A DNA stretch of 64,000 nt from Xylona heveae TC161 (taxonomy: Eukaryota > Ascomycota > Xylonomycetes > Xylonales > Xylonaceae): contig NW_017264204.1 of NCBI RefSeq assembly GCF_001619985.1, forward strand, positions 127,983-191,982. Direction: 5' to 3'. Positions 43,597 to 55,337 of this stretch are shown here, piece after piece. The notes below the pieces were generated by a model. That model searched no databases and was not told the DNA's origin. It worked only from the letters and a program-made list of their open reading frames with translations. Both the position numbers and the translations under genes were made by a program. The first letter of the stretch is position 1. The number at the start of each line of letters is the position of its first letter.

Positions 43597-45556
43597 ATGG
43601 AGGCGAGCACCAACCTGCAGGGTGACTCGACGTCCCCGGATATCCCTCCCCCCACAATCTCCACCTCTGCCGTGGAGTCTCTGACTGCTGAAGACTTGCC
43701 TGCAAAGTCGAACAAGCGTCGGAACCCAGGGACCAGTTTGCGGGGAGTCGCCAATCTGACGCCAGAGCGTCTGGAAAAGAAGCGCGCAAATGATCGAGAA
43801 GCGCAACGCGCGATACGCGCGCGCACCAGGCATCAGATCGAAAATCTTGAGCGGAGAATTATCGAATTAACTTCGCAGCAACCCTATCAGGAGCTTCAAT
43901 ATCACCTACGGCAAAAGGAAGCTGTCCAAGCGGAGAATGCAGAAATACGAAGAAGGTTGTCCTCAGCCTTAGCCATTTTGCAGCCTCTCTTAGGCTCACA
44001 CAAATTTAATGGTGCGTGTGATTTAGATCAGATTTGATTTACCTTTTGTCGAATGGTTTCAAGATCGAAGGACCAATGCAGTGAGCATCATCAACTAATT
44101 GCGAAAATGTAGAATTCACACCTCCGCATCCACCAGCTCAAGTCGGTCCTTATCATCCCTCAATTGCAGGTATCCAGGGCTACCCCAGCCCAGCCGACAA
44201 CGATGCGCCAATAGTGCAGTCGTCCCAGGCACCAGCTGCATGTGAGCCTCAACGAGACGCGCTCGGCTCAGCAGGCTCAACGTTGGATGGAATGGGTCCA
44301 GCCCCTTCATGGCGCACTGCGGCCGTACCGGCGCCTGTCGGTCCATCTAAAACCTGGTCTCCTGTCCATTCTGTTGGCTCTCAAAGAGAATCATTAGGGC
44401 GGGGGATAGATGTGGGCACCTCGCGAGAGCGATTAGGCTGGGACTTTCTACTTGATCACCGTCAACGTCTGCCCTCTTTCGGAAATGAACCTCTTCCGCC
44501 AGCCGGACCCCACAGCGATGCTGCTGGTCAACCAATCCCCTTCGGTGCGTGTGAAGCAGATTCAACCATCGCAGTGAAAGCCTCTAACATCGAGACTGTC
44601 TCTTAGATCCCCAGCGCGTCGAGCCACGGAGTAGAGCATCGGTGAGCACGCCAACACCTCAATTGGGCCTTGATCCAGCAACCGTAGATTCGGACGGAAT
44701 CTTCCAGGCATATACAGCAGCTCCTCGAAATTGTGCAGCCACATGTCCGTTAGATAGCATTTTGCTCGACTTCATTGCAGAGCGACGGCAGCAGATTGCG
44801 GATGGCGTGCCCGAGAAAAGTGTTGTGGGCCCGCCGATTCCCAATTTTGCATCACTTCTTCACCCAGAGCGAAGTTTATACTCTCATCCCTTGTCCAAAG
44901 TGCTGACCGATATCTTGTCGCGCTTTCCTGCCTTATCTGCCCTTCCCGAGAAAATCGCCGTGCTTTGTGGCATGTTTTATTTCTTGCAGGTGAGGAAATC
45001 ACTTAGCTGGAACTATTATGAAGAAATAATGCTAATATCGACTTGACAGTGGCAAGTATCCTCGACAAAAGAGCGCTATGACCGACTTCCGGAGTGGTTG
45101 GTCCCTTGGCCATCTCAAATACTTGTTCCCCATCCAGTGTGGATCGATTATCTTCCTTGGTACATGTCCTAGGCAATCTGAAGTTGTTAATTATATGCAC
45201 TGACTTGACCATTTACAAGGCCTCGTATGCGCGACAAGTTGGTCTATCACTACCATGAATATCCATTTGAAGACTTCTTTGCGCCTTTTACGACTACTCT
45301 CTCCATTAATTGGCCATATAATCCTGCCGACACGCTGATGACGAAACCCGAATCGGAAGAGCTTGTCCTCAGCCCGCTCTTCAATCGCCATTTTCAGAAT
45401 TTACATAATTGGTCTCTTGGTCCCGCTTTTGCCGCAGCGCTTCCTGGGCTGGCTGAGACCGCAAGGATAGAAGGGGGTACAGAAAGACCATTTATGTCAC
45501 AGAGGAGTCAAGATACAGCCCATGCACAAGTCTTGTCATCTCATCCTCGAGGCTGA
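43597..45556 (+). CDS. bZIP transcription factor with DUF3425 C-terminal domain
   Basis: Five exons (43597-44011, 44113-44544, 44607-44989, 45050-45159, 45220-45556) give 558 aa. The basic region KKRANDREAQRAIRARTRHQ (N-x-x-A-Q-R core) runs into a short leucine zipper (IENLERRIIELTSQ... AVQAENAEIRRRL) at about residues 58-128. A disordered Pro/Ser/Gly middle follows. The C-terminal third is the DUF3425 domain found on many fungal bZIPs: CPLDSILLDFIAERR, HPLSKVLTDILSRFPALSAL, LPEWLVPWPSQILVPHPVW, RDKLVYHYHEYPFEDFF. It is a nuclear DNA-binding regulator; the family often affects stress response or secondary metabolism, target unknown. The tail after LHNWSLGP is low complexity. Confidence 0.9.
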
Positions 45557-46085
45557 AACTGGTTTTGATTCTACCGGGCGTTGGATTTGTTCCACCGGGG
45601 CCGCACAAGGAAATCGTATGCTGGGGACATTACGTATAACTTAAACGAGACCCTTGAAATTGAGCGTCGGCAGCTCATCTCGGTTAAGGCTCCCCGCCAC
45701 CTGGGCCTAAACGGCAGCCCGCTCGCACCGACTTTCTGCACTAAAATCTCTCCCGTGTCCCCAGATCCTAACACGGACGTCTAATTTCTGCATGGTTGCT
45801 TGTTTTTTCCCCAAGGGCTCCACAATGCGGTATAAATACCTAACATGTCAGCAACTTTCCACAGAGTGGTTTCGAATTTATCAGCAAAAAACCAGTTAGA
45901 GAGTATGATACGGTCTTATCCGTGTTATCGCCCGCTGCCCCTGCGATTGCGTGATTACGCAGGATGTGGTACAATCAAGGGCGCCTCACCACATTCTGAA
46001 TAATCGCCAACGCCAGTGCACAGCTCCTTAAAATGCCAGTATGCGCTGTGCGTGAACTGCATTTCTTGGCCGTCCCATCGACGCC
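45557..46085. other. Intergenic, promoter region of the permease gene
   Basis: No gene recognised; it lies between two genes in the same direction and contains a TATAAAT-like motif near 45831. Confidence 0.4.
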
Positions 46086-48021
46086 ATGATGGATTCTTCC
46101 GAGTCGGACACAGCCCTCTCGTCGACTGAACCCAGCTCATTAAATGGATCAACCCGCGACGCACTCGGGGATAGACCGACCGATGCGGGACCAGGAGCAG
46201 AAATCGGGACTCTGACGTTGAAAGAAGATGTCGCTGGCGGTTTGGGCAGGCATCTTGGCATTGTCTCGACAACATTTCTCATGTATGCTTACTTGAGTAA
46301 CAAGTTATCCCCATGATGTAATGAACTTGGACCGTCTAACTTCTTTTCTCACAGTATCGGAAGAATGGTTGGTACTGGAATATTTTCGACCCCATCGTCG
46401 ATTACCAACAGTGTTGGCAGCGTCGGCGCTGCTTTGCTGCTCTGGGTCTTCGGACTAGCCATCTCCTTTGCTGGGTTGTTTGTTTGGCTCGAACTGGGTT
46501 GCATGTTCCCTCGCAGTGGAGGGGAAAAGGTTTATCTGGAAGCCACTTATCGGCGGCCTAAACTTTTAGTGACTGTTGTTTTCTCCGTACAAGCAATTCT
46601 TCTTGGCTTCACTGGTATGAATTCGACTACTTCCAGATTATCACTGAATAAATTTCAATATACCAACTACTCTTTCCAGCTACGGCATGCATCGTCTTTG
46701 CAACCAATATTCTGCTTGCGGCGGACCGCGTAGCCACAGAATGGGAGGCGCGCGGTATCGCCATTGTTGTCATGACTGTCATTACACTTTTGCACATATT
46801 CACGCCAAAGGCTAGCGTGCGAATCATGAACGCCATCGGAAGCGTCAAGATTTTCGTTCTCTTATTCATTGTTGCAACGGGATGGGTGGTTTTGAGTGGC
46901 AAAGCACCCAATGTCCCCAATCCTGGAGCCAGCTTTCACCACCCATTTGAAGGTTCTGTTACATCCAGTAATCCTTATGCGACTGCATTGTTCAAAGTCT
47001 TGAATTCTTTTGCTGGGTAAGCTTTTTTTTTTTTTTTTCAGTTGCCCCTTGAGACTGCTTTGCGTTGAATCGTTTAACACGCAAATTTCCAATTCCAGGT
47101 GGTCCAATGCAGCCTATGTCCTCAATGAAGTCAAACGGCCGGTCCGTACCCTCAAAATCGCTGGTCCTCTTGCCCTCGCCACCTGCGGCCTTCTTTATAT
47201 ACTCGCAAACGTATCGTACTTTTCTGTCGGCACGCCACAAGAGATTGCCCATAGCGGCATTACCGTTGCTTCATTCTTTGTCGGCCGCGTCTTTGGCGCC
47301 ACTGCCGAGCGCATACTCAGGTGTGTGTCCTCTCTCCCTCCCTGTGGCTTGTTTCTGTTCCTCCTTTTTGCCAACAACACTCTTTCTTTCTTTCTAACAC
47401 ATCTTGCACAGCGTCTTCGTCGCCATATCTGCTTTTGGCAACGTCATGACTGTAACTTTTACCCGGGCGCGTCTCAACCAGGAACTCGCCAAAGAGGGTG
47501 TCGTTCCTTTTCCCCGCTTCTGGGCATCCACCTGGCCCGTTGGATCTCCCTCTGCCGGCTTGCTTTTACACTGGATCCCCTCGTTTGTTGTTATCGCCGC
47601 TATTCCCTTTGGCGACGCATACAATTTCATCATTGACCTCGAAGGATATCCCGGCTCCATCCTCAGCTTCTTCGTCGTTCTCGCAGTCTTTCTCCTCCGC
47701 TTCGACCCAGAGACGAAACACCTCCCTCGCCCTTTTCGCGTTCCCCTTCCAATTGCCGGATTTTTTATGGTCGGCCAGACTTTTCTCCTCGTCGCGCCCT
47801 TCCTCAGACCACCAGGCGGCAAAGGCGACACTTCGTTGCCCTATTGGCTCTACGCCGTCGTCGGCACCGGCATCCTCTTCTCAGGTGTTGTCTATTGGGT
47901 CGTCTGGATGAAAATCCTGCCCTACTTGGGCAAGTACGAATTGCAAGAAACCAAGACTCACCTGCGGGATGGAACTGTCGTTACGGTCTTTGAGAAGGCC
48001 AAGTACAATCTTGCTCTATAA
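46086..48021 (+). CDS. Amino-acid permease, high-affinity methionine permease (MUP1/LAT)-like
   Basis: Five exons (46086-46282, 46355-46614, 46680-47016, 47099-47320, 47412-48021) give 541 aa. After an acidic/Ser N-terminus, helix 1 has the APC-superfamily unwound motif GRMVGTGIFSTPSSI. Next come LELGCMFPRSGGEKVYLEAT (helix 3 region), GWSNAAYVLNEVKRPVRTLK (substrate-site helix 6, typical for the LAT/YLAT and Mup1 group), ISAFGNVMTVTFTRARLNQE and RPFRVPLPIAGFF. About 12 membrane helices are expected. It is probably a plasma-membrane importer of methionine or related amino acids; the substrate is inferred. The short C-terminus ends ...FEKAKYNLAL. Consecutive introns carry T-rich tracts; the intron at 47017 has a run of about 18 T. 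Confidence 0.88.
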
Positions 48022-49254
48022 CGAGTTCATGTCCTAACTCTTACAATGGAGTTTTCTCTAGAGTTGATGTCTACCATTTTTCGTATTACTTCCCTTTTAT
48101 TTGTTATTTATGCCATCACACGGCGTTGGAGAAGGTCAAAGACTCAAGTCTAAAGGATCGTGTTTATTTTTTTTTTTTCTCTCCAGGGGTTTCATTTTGA
48201 TTTTATTGTTTATTTTCTTAATTTTATTTTTTCTTTTTTGAGAGAAGTGGAAATTTTGGAGTATGGCGCTTTACATCACAGCTTTAGGGACCAAGGCCTG
48301 GGATAGCTTGCTGCTTTTAGGTAACTTACTACTTGTCATTGTGCGTGAATAGATCACATTCAATACGCAAAGCAGTGTAACTTACATTCTTTACATACCT
48401 TATGTACCATGTATAGCGGACACGACATACTAGGTAGCTTGATTGCCTTCCCTTTCCTTACCTTACCTTAGATCCTGTCATGACGCGTAGCACACTTCCA
48501 CTTCCAATGCCATGTGAATCGGACGAATATTAGGAGATTTAAGAAACAAAAGTGGGAAAAAAGATTATCTACAAATTATTTATTTCCCCTTTCCACCCCT
48601 CTCTATATCGCCTATCTGCCTACCTACCTACCTACCTACAGTAGAAGAAGAATAAGAGACAATATTGGACAAGAGATATAGAAAGGGGGGGNNNNNNNNN
48701 NNNNNNNNNNNNNNNNNNNNNNNNNNNNNNNNNNNNATCGAGTAGAAGTGTCGTAACAAAACCAAACACAACACAGAATTTAGGTATGCATTTGACAAAT
48801 CCGGAACTGTAAAATACCGACCCTGAGCTAGCGCATGTGCAGGGAAGATGTGACGAGACGAGACGAGACGTGACAAGACGTTTCCAGAGCAGAATAGAGA
48901 AGAAGTGACTGCGCAAGGAGGAAAAAAGAAGATGTTCACGTGCGACGAGGAAGAAGGAGAAGAGGAACGATGGACAGAGACGAAAAACTTAAAAAGAAAA
49001 GAAAAAGGTAAAAAAGAAAAAAGAATTAATTAAATTGTGGGGGAATATTATAAAACAAGAAATTAAAAAAAGACAACAATGGGGAAAAAAGAAAAAGAAA
49101 AAAAAAAAAAAGAAAACAAGAAGCTTATTAACATTACGTTTCAGACCCCAATCTGCTCATCCCAAATAAACCGCACGCAACGCTTTTCCGCTACGGCTTC
49201 GCCCATGTAAATTCTCATTGTCCTTTCCTCAAATCCACAAATCTCCAATGCATT
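48022..49254. other. Convergent 3' region with assembly gap
   Basis: The permease and the minus-strand CBM48 gene end towards each other here. AT-rich and A-rich tracts (48960-49120) and a CCTA/CTAC microsatellite near 48618-48640. No gene seen. Confidence 0.5.
48692..48736. other. Assembly gap (45 N)
   Basis: Undetermined bases directly after a run of seven G; probably a homopolymer or microsatellite that failed assembly. True length is unknown. Confidence 0.99.
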
Positions 49255-52219
49255 TTAGTCCTTGTGGAACAGCTTCTCCTTGATCTTGCCAAAGAAGCTG
49301 CGGCGCTTCTTCTTGGCGTCAGTGACGGCCCCGCTCGTGCCGCTCTCGCTCGTACGGCCACTTGAGGGGGCGGGCTTGGATGAAGCAGCGGCGGTAGTTG
49401 CGGGCGCCGCGGGCTTCTGCTCCTCGACGGGCTTAGAGATCTCAGGAGCCTTGGCCTCTGCGACACCGGTGGTAACGGTTGGCTGCGTCTGAGCCTCAGT
49501 GGCAGCTGCAGGAGCGGGAGCCGGCGACTCCTTAGGAGCTGCTTCAGCGGTGACGGGCTCGGGCTTGACGGGTTCAGAGACCTCAGGAGCCTTGGCGTCG
49601 GCGACACCGGTATTGACAACTGGCTCGGTCTGAGTAGTCGTTGCGGGCTCCTCAACTGCCTTGGGTGTCTCCTCGGCGGCTTCGGTCACCTCGTCCGTCT
49701 TGGCATCAGCGACACCAGTAGTCACAACGGGCTCCGTCTGCTGAGACGTCTCGGGAGCGGAAGACTCTTCGGCCTTACCAATGGTGTCCAAGGCAGCCTG
49801 AGTAGCAGGTGTCACAGCGGGAGCGGTAGCACCAGCCGCGAGGCCGTCAGTCTTTGGTGGGGAGGCGGGGGTGGAGGTGAGGTCAATAGGAACGGTCGCG
49901 CCGGGCGCAGTTTCAGCCAATGCAGCGCTAGCAGTAGGCGCAGGCTGACCAGCACCCTCCTCAGGCTTGATCTCATGGAGTAGCTCCGACTCCATTTCCT
50001 TCTTTTCGATAACGGCCTCTCTGTTGGCAGCGGCCTCGGGGCTCTGGTGAGACTCGGCAAAGGATTCCTTCACGACCTCCGGTACGGTGGCAGTAGTCGC
50101 CTGAGTAGCGGGGGTCTCTGGGGCAGCGGCGGTCGGGGCAGCATCAGTATTAGAGACAGAGTTGGTGACTTCGACGGCCTTATCCTTGGCGGAACTGGCA
50201 GCGGCGGCAATGGCTGCGCCTGCCGTCGCGGCACCCGCAACAGCAGCGCCTGCAACAAGTCCTACAGTCTCAGTTGCTTCCTGGGCGGAAGGAAGAATCG
50301 ATTCGCCCGAAGTGACAGGCTCCTTGGACACCTCGCTCTGCAGTTCAGATTCCATCTTGGTCTTGTCGGCAACGGCTGCAGCCGAAGCAGCGGCCTCGGG
50401 AGCAACGTGAGCCTTCTGTTGGCTCTCGGCAACAATCTCAGGAACTTCGGGAGCGGTAGGCAAAGAAGCCTCCTCGGTGGTTGAGGGCTGCTCAGGGACC
50501 TCCTTCTCCAGCTCCTCCTCCATGATAGCTTTCTCAGCAACAGCGTTAGGAGAACCGCTAGCTTCCGGAGCCCAGTGAGCTTCCTTCCGGCTCTCCTTCA
50601 CCACCTCGGGAACTACGGCAGCAGTGGGGGGTTTAGCCGCGGTGCTCGTCTCAGTCGTTGCCGCGGTTCCTTCTGTCGTGGCCGGCTCAACCGGGACCTC
50701 CTTCTGCAATTCCTTCTCCACCTGGGCCTTCTCAGCGATGACATCAGCAGAGCTGCTAGCTTCAGGAGCGGCATGAGCCTTCTCTTGGCTCTCCTTTACA
50801 ACCTGAGGCACAGCGGTGGCAGCAGGCGCGGCAGTCTCAGTTGTAGCAGGCTCGGCGGGGATCGCAGATTGAAGCTGCTCTTCCACCGCTGCCTTGTTTG
50901 CGACAGCCTCGGGGGAGCCGCTTGCTTCGGTCGTAACATCGGCCTTCTCTTGGCTTTCCTTGACGACCTCAGGCAGCTGAGGGCCGGTGTGCTTCGGCTC
51001 CAGGGGAACGGCGGCGGCAAGTGCGGCAGTAGTGCTCTCAGGCGCGGCGGACTGGATGGTGACACCGGGATCCTTTTCGGCCTCGGGCGCTTCGCTGCCC
51101 ATGGGAAGGCTCGACTCCGGGATCGTAGCATTGGTTACAGGAGGAACACCAAACATGCCAGCTCCAAAAACACCGTCACCATTCCTCTCGCGCTCGGCTT
51201 GAGGGGTGACGGGCATGGGCAGCTGCGGCGGTGCAGCTCCGGCCTTGTCATAGGACTCCTTATCCGTAGTAACGGTCGAGTTGACGGTGGAGGTGGTGAA
51301 CTCGCTGGGTTTGGGAACTTTCTCGCCGGGCTGGAGGTGAATAGGGTTTCCAGCGCCTGCGGTTGCGGGAAGAGGAGCGACACCAAAAGTTTGCTGGGCA
51401 CCCTCAGCGCTGGCCTTGAGAGCCGGGTCGTCATGCGCAGTAGAGGATACTGTGTTGGAAGTCAAGGTGGACGGATCGGGCACCTTCTCCCCAGGGGCAA
51501 GCTTGACCGGGTTGCCAGCACCTTCAGTTGCAGGAATGGGCTTCACGGAGAAGTCAGAAGCCTCATTTACAGGTGTCTCAGGGAAAAAGCCAGGAATTTC
51601 AGCACCAGGGGTGGGCTTTTCGAGCGGCACACCCTTGGCAAGCTCTGCAGTCGTAGAACCGGGGGCAGCGGACGAGATGGCTCCTTTCTTAGGAGCATCG
51701 AGTTGCTCGGGCAGAAGCACACTGTTGAGGTTACTGTGAGGGTCGGTCTCATGAGGGGCAGTGTGGTCTGTAGTCCAGACGCCATCTACAACGAACTACA
51801 AGGGCAGAGTTAGCAGGGCCGTCGGGAATTGGCGTACAAATTTTGGGGTAGAAAGCAGGAAAACGTCGATTGAGATTGGGTTCGCAAGTAGATTACCTGT
51901 CATGCCACCGCCTAGCCAGCATGACAGGCATCTAGGCAAAGATTCTGCAAAAATGCGCACCTTGTAGTAGATCTTTTGGCCTTTTGGAAGGTTCACAGTC
52001 TTCTCGAAAACGCCAGCGTCGTTCTTCTCGAGCTTGACGCTCTTTGACCAGTTATCGAAAGTGCCAGTAACATAGACCACTTGGGCAGGGTGGGACCTGG
52101 AGATGAGCGCATTAGTTGGCGATTCCGACGACATCAAATAAAATCAAGGTGCTGGGACAACTTTACCATTTAAACGTGTAGCTTCCCAGATTGGGAGCTC
52201 GGGAAGTGGAAGTGGCCAT
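49255..52219 (-). CDS. CBM48/AMPK-beta-like domain protein with long repetitive tail (Crp1/Mdg1-like)
   Basis: Three exons on the minus strand (52167-52219, 51961-52096, 49255-51795) give 909 aa. Residues about 5-90 form an AMPK1-CBM/CBM48 domain: YTFKWSHPAQVVYVTGTFDN, KTVNLPKGQKIYYKFVVDG, then HETDPHSNLNSVL. This resembles yeast Crp1/Mdg1, linked there to cruciform DNA binding and pheromone signalling; the domain itself binds glycogen-like glycans in relatives. The following 800 residues are disordered, Ala/Glu/Pro/Thr-rich, and made of repeats. Two copies carry GAGNP...PGEKVP, five carry VVKES...AH..PEA...EK..ME.EL, and three carry TTGVADAK. An Ala/Gly/Val stretch (GLVAGAAVAGAATAGAAIAA) could be a hydrophobic helix. 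The end KKKRRSFFGKIKEKLFHKD is a basic amphipathic helix that may contact membranes. Confidence 0.87.
49960..50980 (-). repeat. Five degenerate protein repeats inside the CBM48 gene
   Basis: Five units of about 45-65 codons share VVKES, AH/AD, PEA, AV-EK and ME-EL-EVP-EP blocks. Their VVKES cores lie near 50960, 50790, 50595, 50425 and 50075. Units 4 and 5 are separated by an Ala-rich hydrophobic insert (about 50185-50265). Confidence 0.75.
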
Positions 52220-54500
52220 GCAGAATACGGTTGTTTTAAGAGGGACTTTGAGATATGCGTGGGCGAGGAGAAAGGCTTCAGTTGGGTCTCAATGCAACTG
52301 AAAGGTGAAGGATGATAGCGCTGGATTCACTGATAGGGTATCACTGGCAACGAAAGGTTCAAGTCGTGCCTATTCAGTGAGGTTAGCAAATGGCCCGATT
52401 AGCGCCGGGAGTTGCTGTGCGAGCCAGCACATAGGTAGGACCACAGACTTGAAATGCCGAAAAAAGGAAAAAAGGTTAAAATTATCAACCAGCAAGACAC
52501 AGTTCTTGCGCACGCCGATAAAAGGCAAATTGGTGGTTTGTTGATGGTGGGGGGTTGTCGAGATGGATGATGAGAGGAAGAAGAGATTGGTCGCCGTGAA
52601 GGGAGCACTGAAGCAGCAGGCAGTCAAGTTGCGCTATGGGAAATCAATAGATTGGCTTTTTTTCGTTCGGTCAAGGGTCTCTGCGGGTACGGCGATTGAC
52701 ATTCAAGTTTGCAGGACCTGTCATGTACCGATATCGTCACTTCTCACTAAGGTAAATTGGGGCCACAACCTGGTCGTCATCCTGAATTATGAATTATGAT
52801 TGCTCCCCAAAGTCCAAGGCCCCTCCACTCTCGCATTTACTATACGGTAAAGTACTTGGCTGGATGCCAAAAGTATGCAGCAACAGAAGTACAGTCCTGT
52901 ATCTCAATAGTGTCGACCTCTAGCATAAGCGAGTGGGCTTAAGCGTCAGCGGTGAGAGAAGGCGGTGGAAACGCAGATGAGGTGAGCGCGAAGACTTTTT
53001 GATTATCAATTTCAGCCCGGTCACGGCTGTTCCGATTGTCTTTCTCTGTCAGTAGCCCTTTTATTTGTACGAGTAAATTTAAAAGGTGATCTAAGCTCGT
53101 GTAGCGGAGGACTAGCATTGAGAGCTGATGTTGGTGCTGACGCTGACTTGGTCCCCGTCTCGAGGCGCTGGTTGTGCGCCTTGCACGAGACGAATTGATC
53201 ATAATAAGAAGTGTGACAATGCTGCTGTCGCACAGACTCTGACCACCTTGCATCCGTTGATCAGATTACGAGATCTTTATGTGCGCTTGCTTCATCTACT
53301 GCACCTATTCTTGGTTCAAGAGAAAGGGAAATGGGTAGTTATAAAATTTTTCAGCTGCTGCCAGCAATGAGCTTGCGACCTCGCATGGCTGCAAGCTATC
53401 ACAAAGATATAAGCTTGTTTTGGGCTGGCCAAAGCCGAGGCTGTGCTGACCTGACTGCAGTTGGTGATTATATAATTCCGTTGATTGAGTCCGTGCATAC
53501 CTCACTATGACCAACTTGTGCAAAGAAGCACAATTTCTGCTGTGTTTGCATAACTCTCCCGGCAGGCGGCTCACGTGCTGATGGAAGCCTTCTAGAAGCA
53601 AAGTTTGGCGAGAGGGGTATGACGGAAGCGTCCGAGGCTGCCCACCAACCTCACGTCGTTCCCACGAGTTCTATTCGTTACTGACCTACTCGTAGAGAAA
53701 GATGCCAGGAGAGGCAACCACCGCCCCACTGCTCCTTCCCTTCTTGGCCTTTCGGTTGGCAACCGCAAGTACCCTCCACGCAACGACGAATGATGATGGT
53801 TATAAGAAATGATATGTTTGTTATAATATGAATGCAATGAGATAGCTTAAGAAAAAGAAAAAAGAAAGTGAGAACCAGTTTCACCCTAAAGAGGAGCGGC
53901 TTGGATGCAATTGGTGCTTTTCTTCATTTCAAATCAAGGTCCGCCCAGATCCAACCAGTCCTGGCAAGCTTCTAGAAGCGCCGCAAAAGCTTATAGAGAT
54001 ACAAATCACTGCAATGTCCATACTTGATCAGCCAATGTACTGTACAAGCGGAGCTATAGCAAACTCATGGCCTCCTCAGGAGCGCTTGATTCAGAAGATG
54101 GCATGTGTGTAAATGTGAGAGAGATATCGGCCCAGGCAATGCTCTCGGGACAAGATTTAGCCCCTCTTTTTTCCATTAAACTCTAAATGCTCGTAATTCT
54201 CAGGTCTACTGTATTCTTTGTTACTGAATTAAGTGCTCGCAGTAGATTGGGCGACACACATACACCACAAAGTTCTTATTGAGCCGGACCTTTTTCCTCA
54301 GCTTGCGTAGCTATTGTTCCTATTGCGTCATCCCCCCGAACTCTACAGTGTTCCGTAATTGGGTAGGAAGCGCAGAGACAGGAGACGTTTGAATGAAGGA
54401 CTCAATTGAGAACCCATCTTTGAGTTAATATGATGTGACACCATTAATATTCTCAGAAAATACATGTGCCCGAGACAAGGCTAAGCCTGGCTTTAAGCAA
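52220..54500. other. Intergenic, no gene confirmed
   Basis: It holds the upstream region of the CBM48 gene and unassigned sequence. A short + frame near 52563 (MDDERKKRLVAVKGALKQQ) is basic and amphipathic but lacks support from introns or a known family. Confidence 0.4.
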
Positions 54501-55337
54501 TCCTTTATTGTGGAGCTGTCGTGACCTTCTTCTTCTTTTGCCCCCCGCCTGACTGCAGCTGCCGAGACAACAATCCTGTACTGGTACTGCAATACCCAAG
54601 GGCATCCCTAACGGTCGCACGTCTTCTACACAGCTTCTACGCCTTCCATCTACTCTCAACCCTACCTTATCAATTTGTCGTTTGCAATTGTTTCTCCTCC
54701 TTGTCTTCAGCTTATACTGTACTACCCAGCGGGTAACCGTTGTCTGCTTGTGCCTGTAGGTGTATGTCCCTTTTTCTTTCCTCACGCGCACGCACTAACT
54801 ACTCCACACATTTCTTCTCTCTAGACCTCCCCCCCTCTTCCAGAGAGACACCTTCCTAGCCCTTTACAACACATATATCCGAGAGCTTCATCTTAACTTC
54901 AAAGCTTGTCTCTCTTTCTTTCAAGCTATTCTATTTCTTCTCTTTGGTCTGCCTCGAGTTGCCTCTTGTCGTGCTGCTACCCGTCTTGGATTCAACGCCA
55001 AACGAGCGTTCGATCGGCGCACCGACCAGGTCAACGACCCACGCCCCACGCCCCACGACCTCAATCGACGTCAGGCCTCTGCCATTTATTAGTCGAATCC
55101 GCTCCTGTAAGCAATACTTTCCCCTACCCTTTGACGACACCTCCTTGCACACGTTATTGTTATTCATTCTTGTTGACCCACCCCTTCTGACAACGACTCA
55201 CGATTCTGCAACTTGTACCCACACTACCGTCATCTTCTTTGCCCCCTCCCCACTGTTGTCGCCTCTAACCCACCGACAAGGACCTTGTCTACTTTCCTTA
55301 CCCTGCTTCTTCAAGCGTGTTCGTTCCTTTTTCTCGA
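54501..55337 (+). promoter_or_regulatory. Pyrimidine-rich leader/promoter of the PKA regulatory subunit gene
   Basis: About 840 bp with many C/T tracts (TTCTTCTTTTGCC, CTCTCTTTCTTTC, CCCCTCCCC) just before the pkaR start, as is common for strongly expressed fungal genes. Short upstream ATGs occur, so upstream-ORF control is possible. An intron in the leader cannot be excluded. Confidence 0.45.

Noticed and set aside
50575-51813. Long + strand frame of 412 codons opposite the CBM48 gene
   Set aside because: Shadow of the repetitive, GC-rich minus-strand gene; composition is the mirror of it and no domain is present.
52563-52799. Basic amphipathic 78-codon frame on the + strand
   Set aside because: No intron, homologue or context supports it; could be part of a leader.
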